Of a DNA stretch of 5,397 nucleotides, positions 1 to 5,397 are shown one piece after another. Where the stretch lies: assembly GCA_021199695.1 (NCBI GenBank), contig JAJQHP010000076.1:1-5397 (forward strand), written 5' to 3'. The number at the start of each line of letters is the position of its first letter. Positions within the stretch are counted from its first letter, which is position 1. Source of the DNA: Clostridiales bacterium (lineage in GTDB: Bacteria; Bacillota; Clostridia; Oscillospirales; Oscillospiraceae). The position numbers and the translations under genes were made by a program. The notes under the pieces are model-generated. The model had not been told where the DNA came from. It saw only the letters and a program-made list of their open reading frames with translations, and made no database searches.

Positions 1-501
1 GTAGTGATGAACGCCGGGGCCTACGGCGGAGAGCTGCAGCACGTGGTCACCCAGACCACCGCCCTGGACGGGGAGGGGAATCTCCACGTGTTCCGGGGAG
101 AGGAGCAGCGCTTCGGCTATCGCCACAGCGTTTTTATGGAGCGGGAGCTCATCGTCCTGGAGGCCCTGGTGGAGCTGCAGCCCGGGGACCCGGACGCCAT
201 TCAGGCCCGGATGGACGACCTGCTCCGCCGCCGGAAGCGGACCCAGCCCCTGGAGTGGGCCAGCGCAGGCTCCACCTTCAAGCGGCCCCGTGGGGCCTAC
301 GCCGCCGCCCTCATTGACCAGTGCGGCCTCAAGGGCTATCAGGTGGGGGGCGCGCAGGTCTCCGAAAAGCACGCGGGCTTCGTGGTCAACCGTGGCGGGG
401 CCACCTGCGCCGACGTGCTGGCGCTGACCGACCATGTGAAGGACGTAGTCTGGCAGCATACGGATTACCGGCTGGAGCTGGAAATTCAGCTGATGCTGTG
501 A
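1..501 (+). CDS. murB: UDP-N-acetylenolpyruvoylglucosamine reductase MurB, C-terminal part (5' end outside window)
   Basis: MurB is the cytoplasmic FAD enzyme that uses NADPH to reduce UDP-GlcNAc-enolpyruvate to UDP-MurNAc, the second committed step of peptidoglycan synthesis. The reading frame is open from base 1 and 166 residues are seen, so roughly the first 135 residues (most of the FAD-binding region) lie upstream; the GTG and ATG at 4-9 are internal codons, not starts. Counting from codon 1-3, the fragment begins with VMNAGAYGGE (residues 2-11), the end of the FAD domain. It then has YRHSVF (40-45), whose Ser43 matches the catalytic proton-donating serine of the family. GSTFKRP (90-96) and VSEKHAGFVVN (120-130) are substrate-domain motifs. 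Glu161 in LELEIQL matches the catalytic glutamate near the C-terminus. The compact C-terminal domain fits the type II MurB of Firmicutes. It stops with TGA, 105 bases before rapZ. Identity is very secure. Confidence 0.96.
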   Translation, partial: VVMNAGAYGGELQHVVTQTTALDGEGNLHVFRGEEQRFGYRHSVFMERELIVLEALVELQPGDPDAIQARMDDLLRRRKRTQPLEWASAGSTFKRPRGAYAAALIDQCGLKGYQVGGAQVSEKHAGFVVNRGGATCADVLALTDHVKDVVWQHTDYRLELEIQLML

Positions 502-503
502 TC

Positions 504-570
504 AGTGGTTAGTGGTTAGTGATTAGTGGTTAGTGGTTAGTGGTTAGTGGTTAGTGGTTAGTGGTTAGTG
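504..570 (+). repeat. Tandem heptamer array, nine copies of AGTGGTT plus a partial copy
   Basis: Nine full 7-base units run head to tail from 504 to 566, followed by a partial AGTG at 567-570. Eight units are identical; the third (518-524) reads AGTGATT, a single G-to-A change at 522. The + strand of the array has no C. Because 7 is not a multiple of 3, the TAG in the repeat falls in all three + frames within 21 bases, and TAA does so on the - strand, so the array cannot be translated on either strand. It starts two bases after the murB stop codon and ends 36 bases before the rapZ start. No spacers are present, so it is not CRISPR. Heptanucleotide short tandem repeats are known in cyanobacterial genomes; whether this one has a function is unknown. 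Confidence 0.97.
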
Positions 571-577
571 TGATGCG

Positions 578-589
578 CATGGTACCATG
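578..589. other. 12-bp perfect palindrome CATGGTACCATG
   Basis: The 12 bases are identical to their own reverse complement and sit between the heptamer array and the rapZ ribosome binding site. An overlapping palindrome, ATGCGCAT, occupies 573-580. The symmetry could be a binding site for a dimeric regulator. As a hairpin it is weak (four-base stem and four-base loop, no T-run), so it is not a terminator. About one such palindrome is expected by chance in a window of this size, so function is uncertain. Confidence 0.35.
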
Positions 590-590
590 A

Positions 591-598
591 AAAGGGGG
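591..598 (+). promoter_or_regulatory. Ribosome binding site of rapZ (AAAGGGGG)
   Basis: AAAGGGGG is a G-substituted version of AAAGGAGG and lies 8 bases before the ATG at 607. It supports that start over the out-of-frame ATG at 587, which has no purine-rich tract before it. The second purine tract, GGAAAG at 601-606, is too close to the ATG to be the main site. Confidence 0.65.
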
Positions 599-606
599 TT
601 GGAAAG

Positions 607-1482
607 ATGCAGTTTATCATTATTTCCGGTCTCTCCGGCGCCGGAAAGAGCAGAGCGGGAGAATTCCTGGAGGACGCGGGCTTCTACACCGTGGACAATA
701 TGCCCGCGGCGCTGATGCCCCGCTTTGCGGAGATGGCTCTGGACGGCACCAACAGCAGCTATGAGCGGGTGGCCATGGTCAGCGACGTCCGGGGGGGACA
801 TGACTTCACCCCCCTGTTCCAGGCCATGGACGAGATGGAGGCCATGGGCTGCGACTGCAAGCTGCTGTTCCTGGAGGCCTCCACCCAGGCGGTCATTATG
901 CGCTACAAGGAGACCCGGCGGTCCCACCCCCTGGCGGAGCCGGGGGAGAGCCTGGAGTCCGCCATCCGCCGGGAGAAAAAGCTGCTGGAGCCGGTCCGGG
1001 CCCGGGCGGACTACATCCTGGACTCCTCCGATTTCAACACCACCGCCAAGCTCCGGTCCGCGCTGCTGGAGATGTTTGGGGAGACCGCGGTCACAGAGCG
1101 GACGTTTCAGGTGACGGTGGAATCCTTCGGCTTTAAGTACGGCATCCCCCTGGACGCGGACTGGGTGATGGACGTGCGTTTCCTGCCCAACCCCTTCTAC
1201 GTCCCGGAGCTGCGGCGCAGGACGGGACTGGACCGGGAGGTGGCTGACTTTCTGGACAACTGTAGGGAGACCCACGAATTTGAACGGCGGATGGAGGATA
1301 TGCTCCGCTTCCTGCTCCCCCTGTACGAGGAGGAGGGGAAGAGCAATCTGGTCATCTGCATGGGCTGCACCGGCGGCCAGCACCGGTCGGTGGCCATGGC
1401 CCATGCCGTGGCGCAGATGGTGGAGAAGATGGGCTACGCTGCCACCGAGCAGCATCGGGATATCAACCGGGAGCGAAAATAG
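607..1482 (+). CDS. rapZ: RapZ/YvcJ-family nucleotide-binding protein (RNase adapter family)
   Basis: A cytoplasmic P-loop protein of 291 residues, close to the roughly 290 usual for the family. The N-terminal nucleotide-binding domain has Walker A GLSGAGKS (8-15), YTVDNMP (27-33), DVRGG (60-64) and RRSHPL (104-109). The C-terminal domain has ESFGFKYG (172-179), DVRFLPNPF (189-197) and GCTGGQHRSV (253-262), and ends in a basic tail with Arg284, Arg288, Arg290 and Lys291. In E. coli, RapZ senses glucosamine-6-phosphate and delivers the small RNA GlmZ to RNase E, and its basic tail helps bind RNA. In Bacillus, YvcJ hydrolyses ATP and GTP and affects competence. Firmicutes generally lack the GlmY/GlmZ system, so the RNA-adapter role is not assured here. 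The gene follows murB after the heptamer array, and its TAG stop directly abuts the yvcK ATG. Family identity is very secure; the exact role is inferred. Confidence 0.95.
   Translation: MQFIIISGLSGAGKSRAGEFLEDAGFYTVDNMPAALMPRFAEMALDGTNSSYERVAMVSDVRGGHDFTPLFQAMDEMEAMGCDCKLLFLEASTQAVIMRYKETRRSHPLAEPGESLESAIRREKKLLEPVRARADYILDSSDFNTTAKLRSALLEMFGETAVTERTFQVTVESFGFKYGIPLDADWVMDVRFLPNPFYVPELRRRTGLDREVADFLDNCRETHEFERRMEDMLRFLLPLYEEEGKSNLVICMGCTGGQHRSVAMAHAVAQMVEKMGYAATEQHRDINRERK
1469..1473 (+). promoter_or_regulatory. Weak ribosome binding site of yvcK (GGGAG) inside the rapZ 3' end
   Basis: GGGAG lies 9 bases before the yvcK ATG, within the last codons of rapZ. It is a modest match. The exact TAG-ATG junction at 1480-1485 suggests that ribosomes finishing rapZ help start yvcK. 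Confidence 0.5.
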
Positions 1483-2526
1483 ATGAACACGGAACATTGG
1501 CGCATCTCCTCGGACGGAGGCCCCCACATCGTCGCCATCGGCGGCGGGACGGGGCTCTCCACCATGCTGCGGGGCCTGAAATACTATTCCAGAAATATCA
1601 CCGCCGTGGTGACCATGGCGGACGACGGCGGCGGCTCCGGTATGCTGCGCCACGACCTGGGGATGCCCCCACCGGGGGACCTGCGCAACTGCCTCCAGGC
1701 CCTGGCCAACGTGGAGCCGGTGATGGAGGACCTGCTGGCCTACCGGTTCCACGACGGGAGCCTGGCGGGGCAGAGCTTCGGCAACCTCCTTCTGGCCGCC
1801 CTGGACGGCATCTCCGACTCCTTTGAGGAGGCGGTGGAGCGGATGAACCAGCTCCTGGCCGTCACCGGGCAGGTGCTCCCCGTCACCAGCGAGAACGTGA
1901 ACCTGGTGGCGGAGATGGAGAACGGCACCTCCGTCCGGGGGGAGAGCAAAATTTTCAGCTTCAAGCGGTCCCAGCACTGCCGCATCCGGCGGGTGCGCAT
2001 GGAGCCGGAGGCCCCTCCCGTGCTGCCCAAGGTGATCGACGCCCTCCGGGAGGCGGACGTGATCGTCCTGGGGCCGGGGAGCCTGTACACCAGCATTATC
2101 CCCAACCTGCTGGTCCCCGGGGTGGCGGACGCGGTGGCGGAGTCTCAGGCCCTGCGCATCTACGTCGCCAACATTATGACCCAGGAGGGGGAGACGGAGG
2201 GATATACCCTCTCGGAGCACCTCCAGGCCCTGTTCGACCACGGGCGGCCGGACATGGTGGACCTGTGCCTGGCCAACTCCGCGGTCATCCCGGAGGAGGT
2301 GCGCCAGCGCTACCGGACGGAGAACGCCCAGCCCATGCTGGTGGACGGGGACGCCGTCCGGGCCATGGGGGTGGAGCTGATCTGCGAGCCCCTGTCCGAC
2401 GAGACGAAGCGATACAAGGCCAGACACGACTCCATGAAGCTGGCCCGGGCCATCCTGGACGTGGTGGAGGATCGGTGCGTCCGCACCTGGACGGATCAGG
2501 GAGTGCGCTATGTCAGAGAACGATGA
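1483..2526 (+). CDS. yvcK: YvcK/CofD-like protein (gluconeogenesis factor, cell envelope homeostasis)
   Basis: A 347-residue cytoplasmic protein of the YvcK branch of the CofD-like family, somewhat longer at both ends than the roughly 317-residue B. subtilis protein. Visible motifs are GGGTGLS (20-26, nucleotide-sugar binding loop), VTMADDGGGSGMLR (43-56), PPPGDLRN (62-69), NLLLAAL (101-107), LGPGSLYTSIIPNLLV (196-211) and NIMTQEGETEGYT (230-242). YvcK proteins bind UDP-GlcNAc and are needed for normal shape and growth on gluconeogenic carbon sources; loss disturbs supply of peptidoglycan precursors. The enzymatic CofD transfer reaction (coenzyme F420 synthesis) is not expected of this branch, and no other F420 genes are in view. 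The gene begins immediately after the rapZ stop and overlaps whiA by 17 bases, so it is almost certainly cotranscribed with both. Family assignment is very secure; the exact biochemical activity is not established by sequence. Confidence 0.95.
   Translation: MNTEHWRISSDGGPHIVAIGGGTGLSTMLRGLKYYSRNITAVVTMADDGGGSGMLRHDLGMPPPGDLRNCLQALANVEPVMEDLLAYRFHDGSLAGQSFGNLLLAALDGISDSFEEAVERMNQLLAVTGQVLPVTSENVNLVAEMENGTSVRGESKIFSFKRSQHCRIRRVRMEPEAPPVLPKVIDALREADVIVLGPGSLYTSIIPNLLVPGVADAVAESQALRIYVANIMTQEGETEGYTLSEHLQALFDHGRPDMVDLCLANSAVIPEEVRQRYRTENAQPMLVDGDAVRAMGVELICEPLSDETKRYKARHDSMKLARAILDVVEDRCVRTWTDQGVRYVRER
2498..2503 (+). promoter_or_regulatory. Ribosome binding site of whiA (AGGGAG) within yvcK
   Basis: AGGGAG lies 6 bases before the ATG at 2510, inside the last codons of yvcK. 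It supports a whiA start that overlaps the yvcK end. There is no alternative in-frame ATG, GTG or TTG between 2510 and the conserved FSS...KEEL segment, so this start is the only good candidate. Confidence 0.75.
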
Positions 2527-3484
2527 TCGCTTCCCGGAGGGTTTTCCGGAGGAGCGCTCCCCCCAGGGGGACAAAAAAACCTTTTCCAGCCTGGCAAAGG
2601 AGGAGCTGTGCCGGGAACGGCTCAGCCGCCCCTGCTGCACCCGGGCGGAGGCCTACGGGGTGCTGCTGTTCTGCAACGGCTTTTCCGGCGACGGGATACG
2701 CATCGTCACCGCCTCCCCCGCCGTGGCCCAGCGGCTGCCGCGGCTCTTTCGCCGGGCCTTCGGCGTCCGGTTCGACCGGCAGCCCGGGGAGAACGCCCGG
2801 GGAAAGCAGACCTTTGCCGTCACCGACCCGGTCAAGCTGGGACGTATCCTGGATACCTTCGGCTATGACCACGGCCAGGTGTCCCACCATATCAACTATG
2901 CCGTCCTGGAGGAGAGCTGCTGTCAGGCGGCTTTCTTCCGGGGAGCTTTTTTAGCCGCCGGCTCCATCATGGACCCCCGGCAGCGCTACCACCTGGAGCT
3001 GACCACCTCCCACTACGCCGTCTCCCGGGAGCTGGCTCCCCTGCTGGCGGAGATGGACTTCCACCCCAAGACCACCACCCGCCGGGGCAACTATGTGACC
3101 TACTTCAAGCAGAGCGAGGCCATCGCGGACTTTCTCACCGCCATCGGGGCGCCCCTGTCCGCCATGGAGCTGATGAACGCCAAGCTGGAGAAGAACATCA
3201 TGAACCGGGTGAACCGCCGTTCCAACTGCGACATGGCCAACCTGGACAAGGCGGTGGCCGCCGCCCAGGGACAGATCGCCGCCATCCGCACCCTCCGGAG
3301 CAGTCCCCGGTGGGACGCCCTGCCGGAGAACCTGCGGGAAACGGCCGAGCTGCGCACAGAGCACCCGGAGCTGTCCCTGAGCCAGCTGGCGGAGCTGGCG
3401 GGGGTGTCCAAGTCCTGCCTGAACCACCGCCTGCGCAAGCTGATGGAGCTGGCGGAGGAACTAAACAGCGAACCACGTCCATAG
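2510..3484 (+). CDS. whiA: WhiA, DNA-binding regulator of cell division/sporulation
   Basis: WhiA joins a degenerate LAGLIDADG homing-endonuclease-like domain to a C-terminal helix-turn-helix. In Streptomyces it is the sporulation regulator that works with WhiB; in Bacillus it influences division and chromosome segregation. The 324 residues match the family length. Typical segments are FSSLAKEEL (25-33), CCQAAFFRGAFLAAGSIMDP (137-156), YFKQSEAIADFL (198-209) and NRRSNCDMANLDK (235-247). The helix-turn-helix spans about 288-311, with LAELAGVSKSCLNHRLRKL at its core. Where active nucleases carry the acidic LAGLIDADG residues, this protein reads FLAAGS, so it is expected to bind rather than cut DNA. 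Before FSS there are about 24 extra residues, acidic and proline/glycine-containing, probably disordered. The start overlaps yvcK by 17 bases, and the stop codon leads straight into the dnaE ribosome binding site. No crh/HPr gene follows, unlike in Bacillus. Confidence 0.95.
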   Translation: MSENDDRFPEGFPEERSPQGDKKTFSSLAKEELCRERLSRPCCTRAEAYGVLLFCNGFSGDGIRIVTASPAVAQRLPRLFRRAFGVRFDRQPGENARGKQTFAVTDPVKLGRILDTFGYDHGQVSHHINYAVLEESCCQAAFFRGAFLAAGSIMDPRQRYHLELTTSHYAVSRELAPLLAEMDFHPKTTTRRGNYVTYFKQSEAIADFLTAIGAPLSAMELMNAKLEKNIMNRVNRRSNCDMANLDKAVAAAQGQIAAIRTLRSSPRWDALPENLRETAELRTEHPELSLSQLAELAGVSKSCLNHRLRKLMELAEELNSEPRP

Positions 3485-3489
3485 GAGGG
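3483..3489 (+). promoter_or_regulatory. Strong ribosome binding site of dnaE (AGGAGGG) overlapping the whiA stop
   Basis: AGGAGGG begins within the TAG stop codon of whiA (3482-3484) and lies 5 bases before the dnaE ATG at 3495. It is the best Shine-Dalgarno match in the window and fixes the dnaE start. Its overlap with the stop codon suggests ribosomes leaving whiA can reload on dnaE. Confidence 0.9.
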
Positions 3490-3494
3490 AAATC

Positions 3495-5397
3495 ATGTCC
3501 TTTGCCCATCTACACGTTCATACGGAATTTTCCCTCCTGGACGGCGCCTGCCGGATTCAGGAGTTGGTCCGGCGGGTCAAGGCCCTGGGCCAGACCTCGG
3601 TGGCCATCACCGACCACGGCAATATGTACGGCGTGGTGGACTTCTACAAGGCGTGTCAAAAGGAGGGCGTCCATCCCGTCATCGGCTGCGAGGTGTATGT
3701 GGCCCCCAGGACCCGGTTCGACAAGAACCACGACCTGGACACGGGGGCCCGGCACCTCATTTTGCTCTGCCGGAACGAGACGGGCTACCGCAACCTCTCC
3801 TACCTGGTCACTCAGGCCAATCTGGAGGGGTTTTATATGCGCCCCCGCATCGACCTGGACCTGCTGCGGGCGCACCATGAGGGCCTTATCGCCCTGTCCG
3901 CCTGTCTCGCCGGGGAAATTCCCCGCCGCCTGCGCAACGGCGACTACGCCGGGGCGGTGGAGCACGCCCGGATGATGAAGGAGCTGATGGGGGAGGGGAA
4001 CTACTATATCGAGCTTCAGGACCACGGCCTGGCCGAGCAAAAGGAGATTTTGCCCCAGCTGGTCCGGCTGGCCCGTGAGCTGGACATCCCCCTGGCGGCC
4101 ACCAACGACGCCCACTATCTGACCCGGGAGGACGCCCAGGCCCAGGACGTGCTTATGTGCATCCAGACGGGCAAGACGGTGGACGACCCGGACCGGATGA
4201 AGTTCGGCAGCGAGGAGTTCTACATCAAGTCGGAGGAGGAGATGCGCGCCCTGTTCCCCGACTGCCCGGAGGCCATCGACAACACGGAGAAGATCGCCCA
4301 GCAGTGCCAGGTGGACTTCCGGTTCGGGGTCTACCACCTGCCGGAGTTCCGCTACCCGGAGGGCTACGACGGGGACAGCCTGATGGAAAAGCTGTGCCGG
4401 GAGGGCTACGCCCGGCGGTATCCCACCGACCCTCCCGGCTACCGGGAGCGGTTGGAGTACGAGATGAACATGATCCGCACCATGGGGTTTGTGGACTACT
4501 TCCTCATCGTGGCGGACTTTGTGGGCTACGCCAAAAGCCAGGAGATCCCGGTGGGACCGGGGAGAGGCAGCGCCGCCGGGTCCATGGTGGCCTACTGTAT
4601 GGGCATCACCGACGTGGACCCCATGAAGTACGACCTCTACTTCGAGCGGTTCCTCAACCCGGAGCGGGTCACCATGCCGGACATCGACATGGACTTCTGC
4701 TACCGCCGGAGAGAAGAGGTCATCGACTATGTCAAGCGCACCTACGGGGAGGACCATGTGGCCCAGATCGTCACCTTCGGCACCCTCCAGGCCAAGGGAG
4801 TGGTGCGGGACGTGGGCCGGGTCATGGGCATGAGCTACGGCGATGTGGACCAGATCGCCAAGCAGATTCCCAACGGTCTGCACATGACGCTGGACGACGC
4901 GCTGAAGCTGTCCAAGCCCCTCCGGGACCGGTACGACAGCGACCCCCAGGTGCATCAGCTCATCGACACCTCCCGGAAGATCGAGGGGATGCCCCGCCAC
5001 GCCTCCAAGCACGCCGCCGGAGTGGTCATCACCCGGAAGCCGGTGTATGAGTATGTGCCCCTGGCGAAAAACGACGAGAGCGTGGTCACTCAGTATATCA
5101 TGACCACCCTGGAGGAGCTGGGCCTGCTGAAAATGGACTTTCTGGGCCTGCGCAACCTGACCATCCTGGACGACGCCCAGAGGATGATCCGGAAAAAGGA
5201 CCCGGACTTCGACCTCCACAACATCCCGGAGGACGACCCGGAGACCTTCCGGATGCTCCAGGAGGGGCACACGGCGGGGGTGTTCCAGATGGAGTCCGCC
5301 GGCATGACCGGGGTGTGCGTCCAGATGAAGGCCTCCAGCATCGAGGACCTGACCGCCATCGTGGCCCTGTACCGCCCCGGCCCCATGGAGTCCATCC
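3495..5397 (+). CDS. dnaE: DNA polymerase III subunit alpha DnaE, N-terminal part (3' end outside window)
   Basis: DnaE is the C-family polymerase of the bacterial replisome; Firmicutes usually have it beside PolC, where in Bacillus it extends primers before PolC takes over. The frame is open for 634 codons from the ATG at 3495 to the window edge, with no stop or frameshift. Residues 1 to about 210 form a PHP domain with HLHVH (5-9), ITDHGN (38-43), GCEVY (64-68), SACLAGEI (135-142) and NDAHYL (204-209). The polymerase core has PVGPGRGSAAGS (352-363), PDIDMDF (395-401), HASKHAAGVVI (502-512), KMDFLGLRNL (546-555) and YRPGPM (626-631). Asp398, Asp400 and Asp548 align with the E. coli catalytic triad Asp401, Asp403 and Asp555. 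Still missing beyond the window are the rest of the fingers, the tandem HhH, clamp-binding and OB regions, so the DnaE1 versus DnaE3 class cannot be settled here. PolC is excluded because there is no DEDD exonuclease insertion. Confidence 0.96.
   Translation, partial: MSFAHLHVHTEFSLLDGACRIQELVRRVKALGQTSVAITDHGNMYGVVDFYKACQKEGVHPVIGCEVYVAPRTRFDKNHDLDTGARHLILLCRNETGYRNLSYLVTQANLEGFYMRPRIDLDLLRAHHEGLIALSACLAGEIPRRLRNGDYAGAVEHARMMKELMGEGNYYIELQDHGLAEQKEILPQLVRLARELDIPLAATNDAHYLTREDAQAQDVLMCIQTGKTVDDPDRMKFGSEEFYIKSEEEMRALFPDCPEAIDNTEKIAQQCQVDFRFGVYHLPEFRYPEGYDGDSLMEKLCREGYARRYPTDPPGYRERLEYEMNMIRTMGFVDYFLIVADFVGYAKSQEIPVGPGRGSAAGSMVAYCMGITDVDPMKYDLYFERFLNPERVTMPDIDMDFCYRRREEVIDYVKRTYGEDHVAQIVTFGTLQAKGVVRDVGRVMGMSYGDVDQIAKQIPNGLHMTLDDALKLSKPLRDRYDSDPQVHQLIDTSRKIEGMPRHASKHAAGVVITRKPVYEYVPLAKNDESVVTQYIMTTLEELGLLKMDFLGLRNLTILDDAQRMIRKKDPDFDLHNIPEDDPETFRMLQEGHTAGVFQMESAGMTGVCVQMKASSIEDLTAIVALYRPGPMESI

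Larger units (their letters stand above)
502..606. other. murB-rapZ intergenic region
   Basis: This 105-base gap is the only sizeable non-coding stretch in the window. It holds a heptamer tandem array (504-570), a perfect 12-bp palindrome (578-589) and the ribosome binding site of rapZ. I see no convincing -35/-10 promoter pair, and no hairpin followed by a T-run that would end murB transcription. Transcription from murB into rapZ is therefore plausible. Its composition differs from the neighbouring coding DNA: the array strand has no C and is less G+C-rich. Confidence 0.8.

Noticed and set aside
504..570. Possible CRISPR array
   Set aside because: The units are 7 bases and contiguous with no spacers, and no cas genes are present.
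571..600. Possible terminator after murB
   Set aside because: The palindrome gives only a four-base stem and is followed by an A/G-rich stretch, not a T-run.
587..715. Small + frame starting at the ATG within the palindrome and overlapping the rapZ start
   Set aside because: It has no ribosome binding site and is out of frame with rapZ, whose ATG at 607 has a suitable purine tract and gives the full family N-terminus.
565..2640. Long - strand open frame (about 691 codons) opposite rapZ, yvcK and the start of whiA
   Set aside because: It is a mirror of GC-rich codon bias in the real + strand genes. The translation is low-complexity, rich in H, G, L, V and R with no recognisable domain, and its stop lies in the heptamer array, which has stops in every frame.
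2265..2954. + strand open frame of about 229 codons spanning the yvcK/whiA junction
   Set aside because: It overlaps two well-supported genes out of frame and gives an arginine/proline/glycine-rich product with no domain.
4157..5050. + strand open frame of about 297 codons in another frame of dnaE
   Set aside because: It is a frame-shifted shadow of dnaE, rich in G, R, P and H. The dnaE frame is continuous across it with conserved polymerase motifs.
3510..5270. Long - strand open frame (about 586 codons) opposite dnaE
   Set aside because: It lies entirely within dnaE, which is unmistakable by its motifs. The antisense product is compositionally biased (H, V, L, G) and matches no family I know.
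1..5397. Mobile element, transfer RNA, ribosomal RNA or defence system
   Set aside because: No transposase, inverted terminal repeats, RNA gene folds or defence genes were seen. Almost all the sequence is accounted for by five conserved housekeeping genes.

Overview
The window is a block of housekeeping genes, all on the + strand, in the order murB (3' part) - rapZ - yvcK - whiA - dnaE (5' part). This order, together with WhiA, YvcK and strong AGGAGG-type ribosome binding sites, points to a Gram-positive Firmicute. The DNA is strikingly G+C-rich (roughly two thirds by eye, with G or C at most third codon positions). That combination suggests a high-GC member of the Clostridia, such as an Oscillospiraceae/Ruminococcaceae gut lineage (Flavonifractor/Oscillibacter-like). 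The lineage is an inference; no search was run.

Layout. Positions 1-501 hold the C-terminal half of MurB, cut by the window edge. Positions 502-606 form the only real gap; it holds nine tandem copies of the heptamer AGTGGTT, a 12-bp perfect palindrome and the rapZ ribosome binding site. From 607 the genes are packed: rapZ (607-1482) abuts yvcK (1483-2526) with no gap, yvcK overlaps whiA (2510-3484) by 17 bases, and dnaE starts at 3495, ten bases after whiA. dnaE stays open to the end of the window (634 codons seen, about half of a typical DnaE). No terminator-like hairpin with a T-run was seen between any of these genes, so one transcript with translational coupling is likely.

How the genes relate. 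MurB makes UDP-MurNAc from the UDP-GlcNAc-derived enolpyruvate. RapZ-family proteins are linked to amino-sugar sensing in enterobacteria, and YvcK proteins to UDP-GlcNAc binding and control of envelope precursor supply. WhiA affects division and chromosome segregation, and DnaE is a replicative polymerase. The cluster thus joins cell wall precursor supply to the cell cycle and replication. This is a conserved arrangement rather than a novel system. The most distinctive sequence here is the heptamer array before rapZ. The second point of note is the fully intact metal-site residue set in the PHP domain of DnaE, which suggests a possible proofreading exonuclease.
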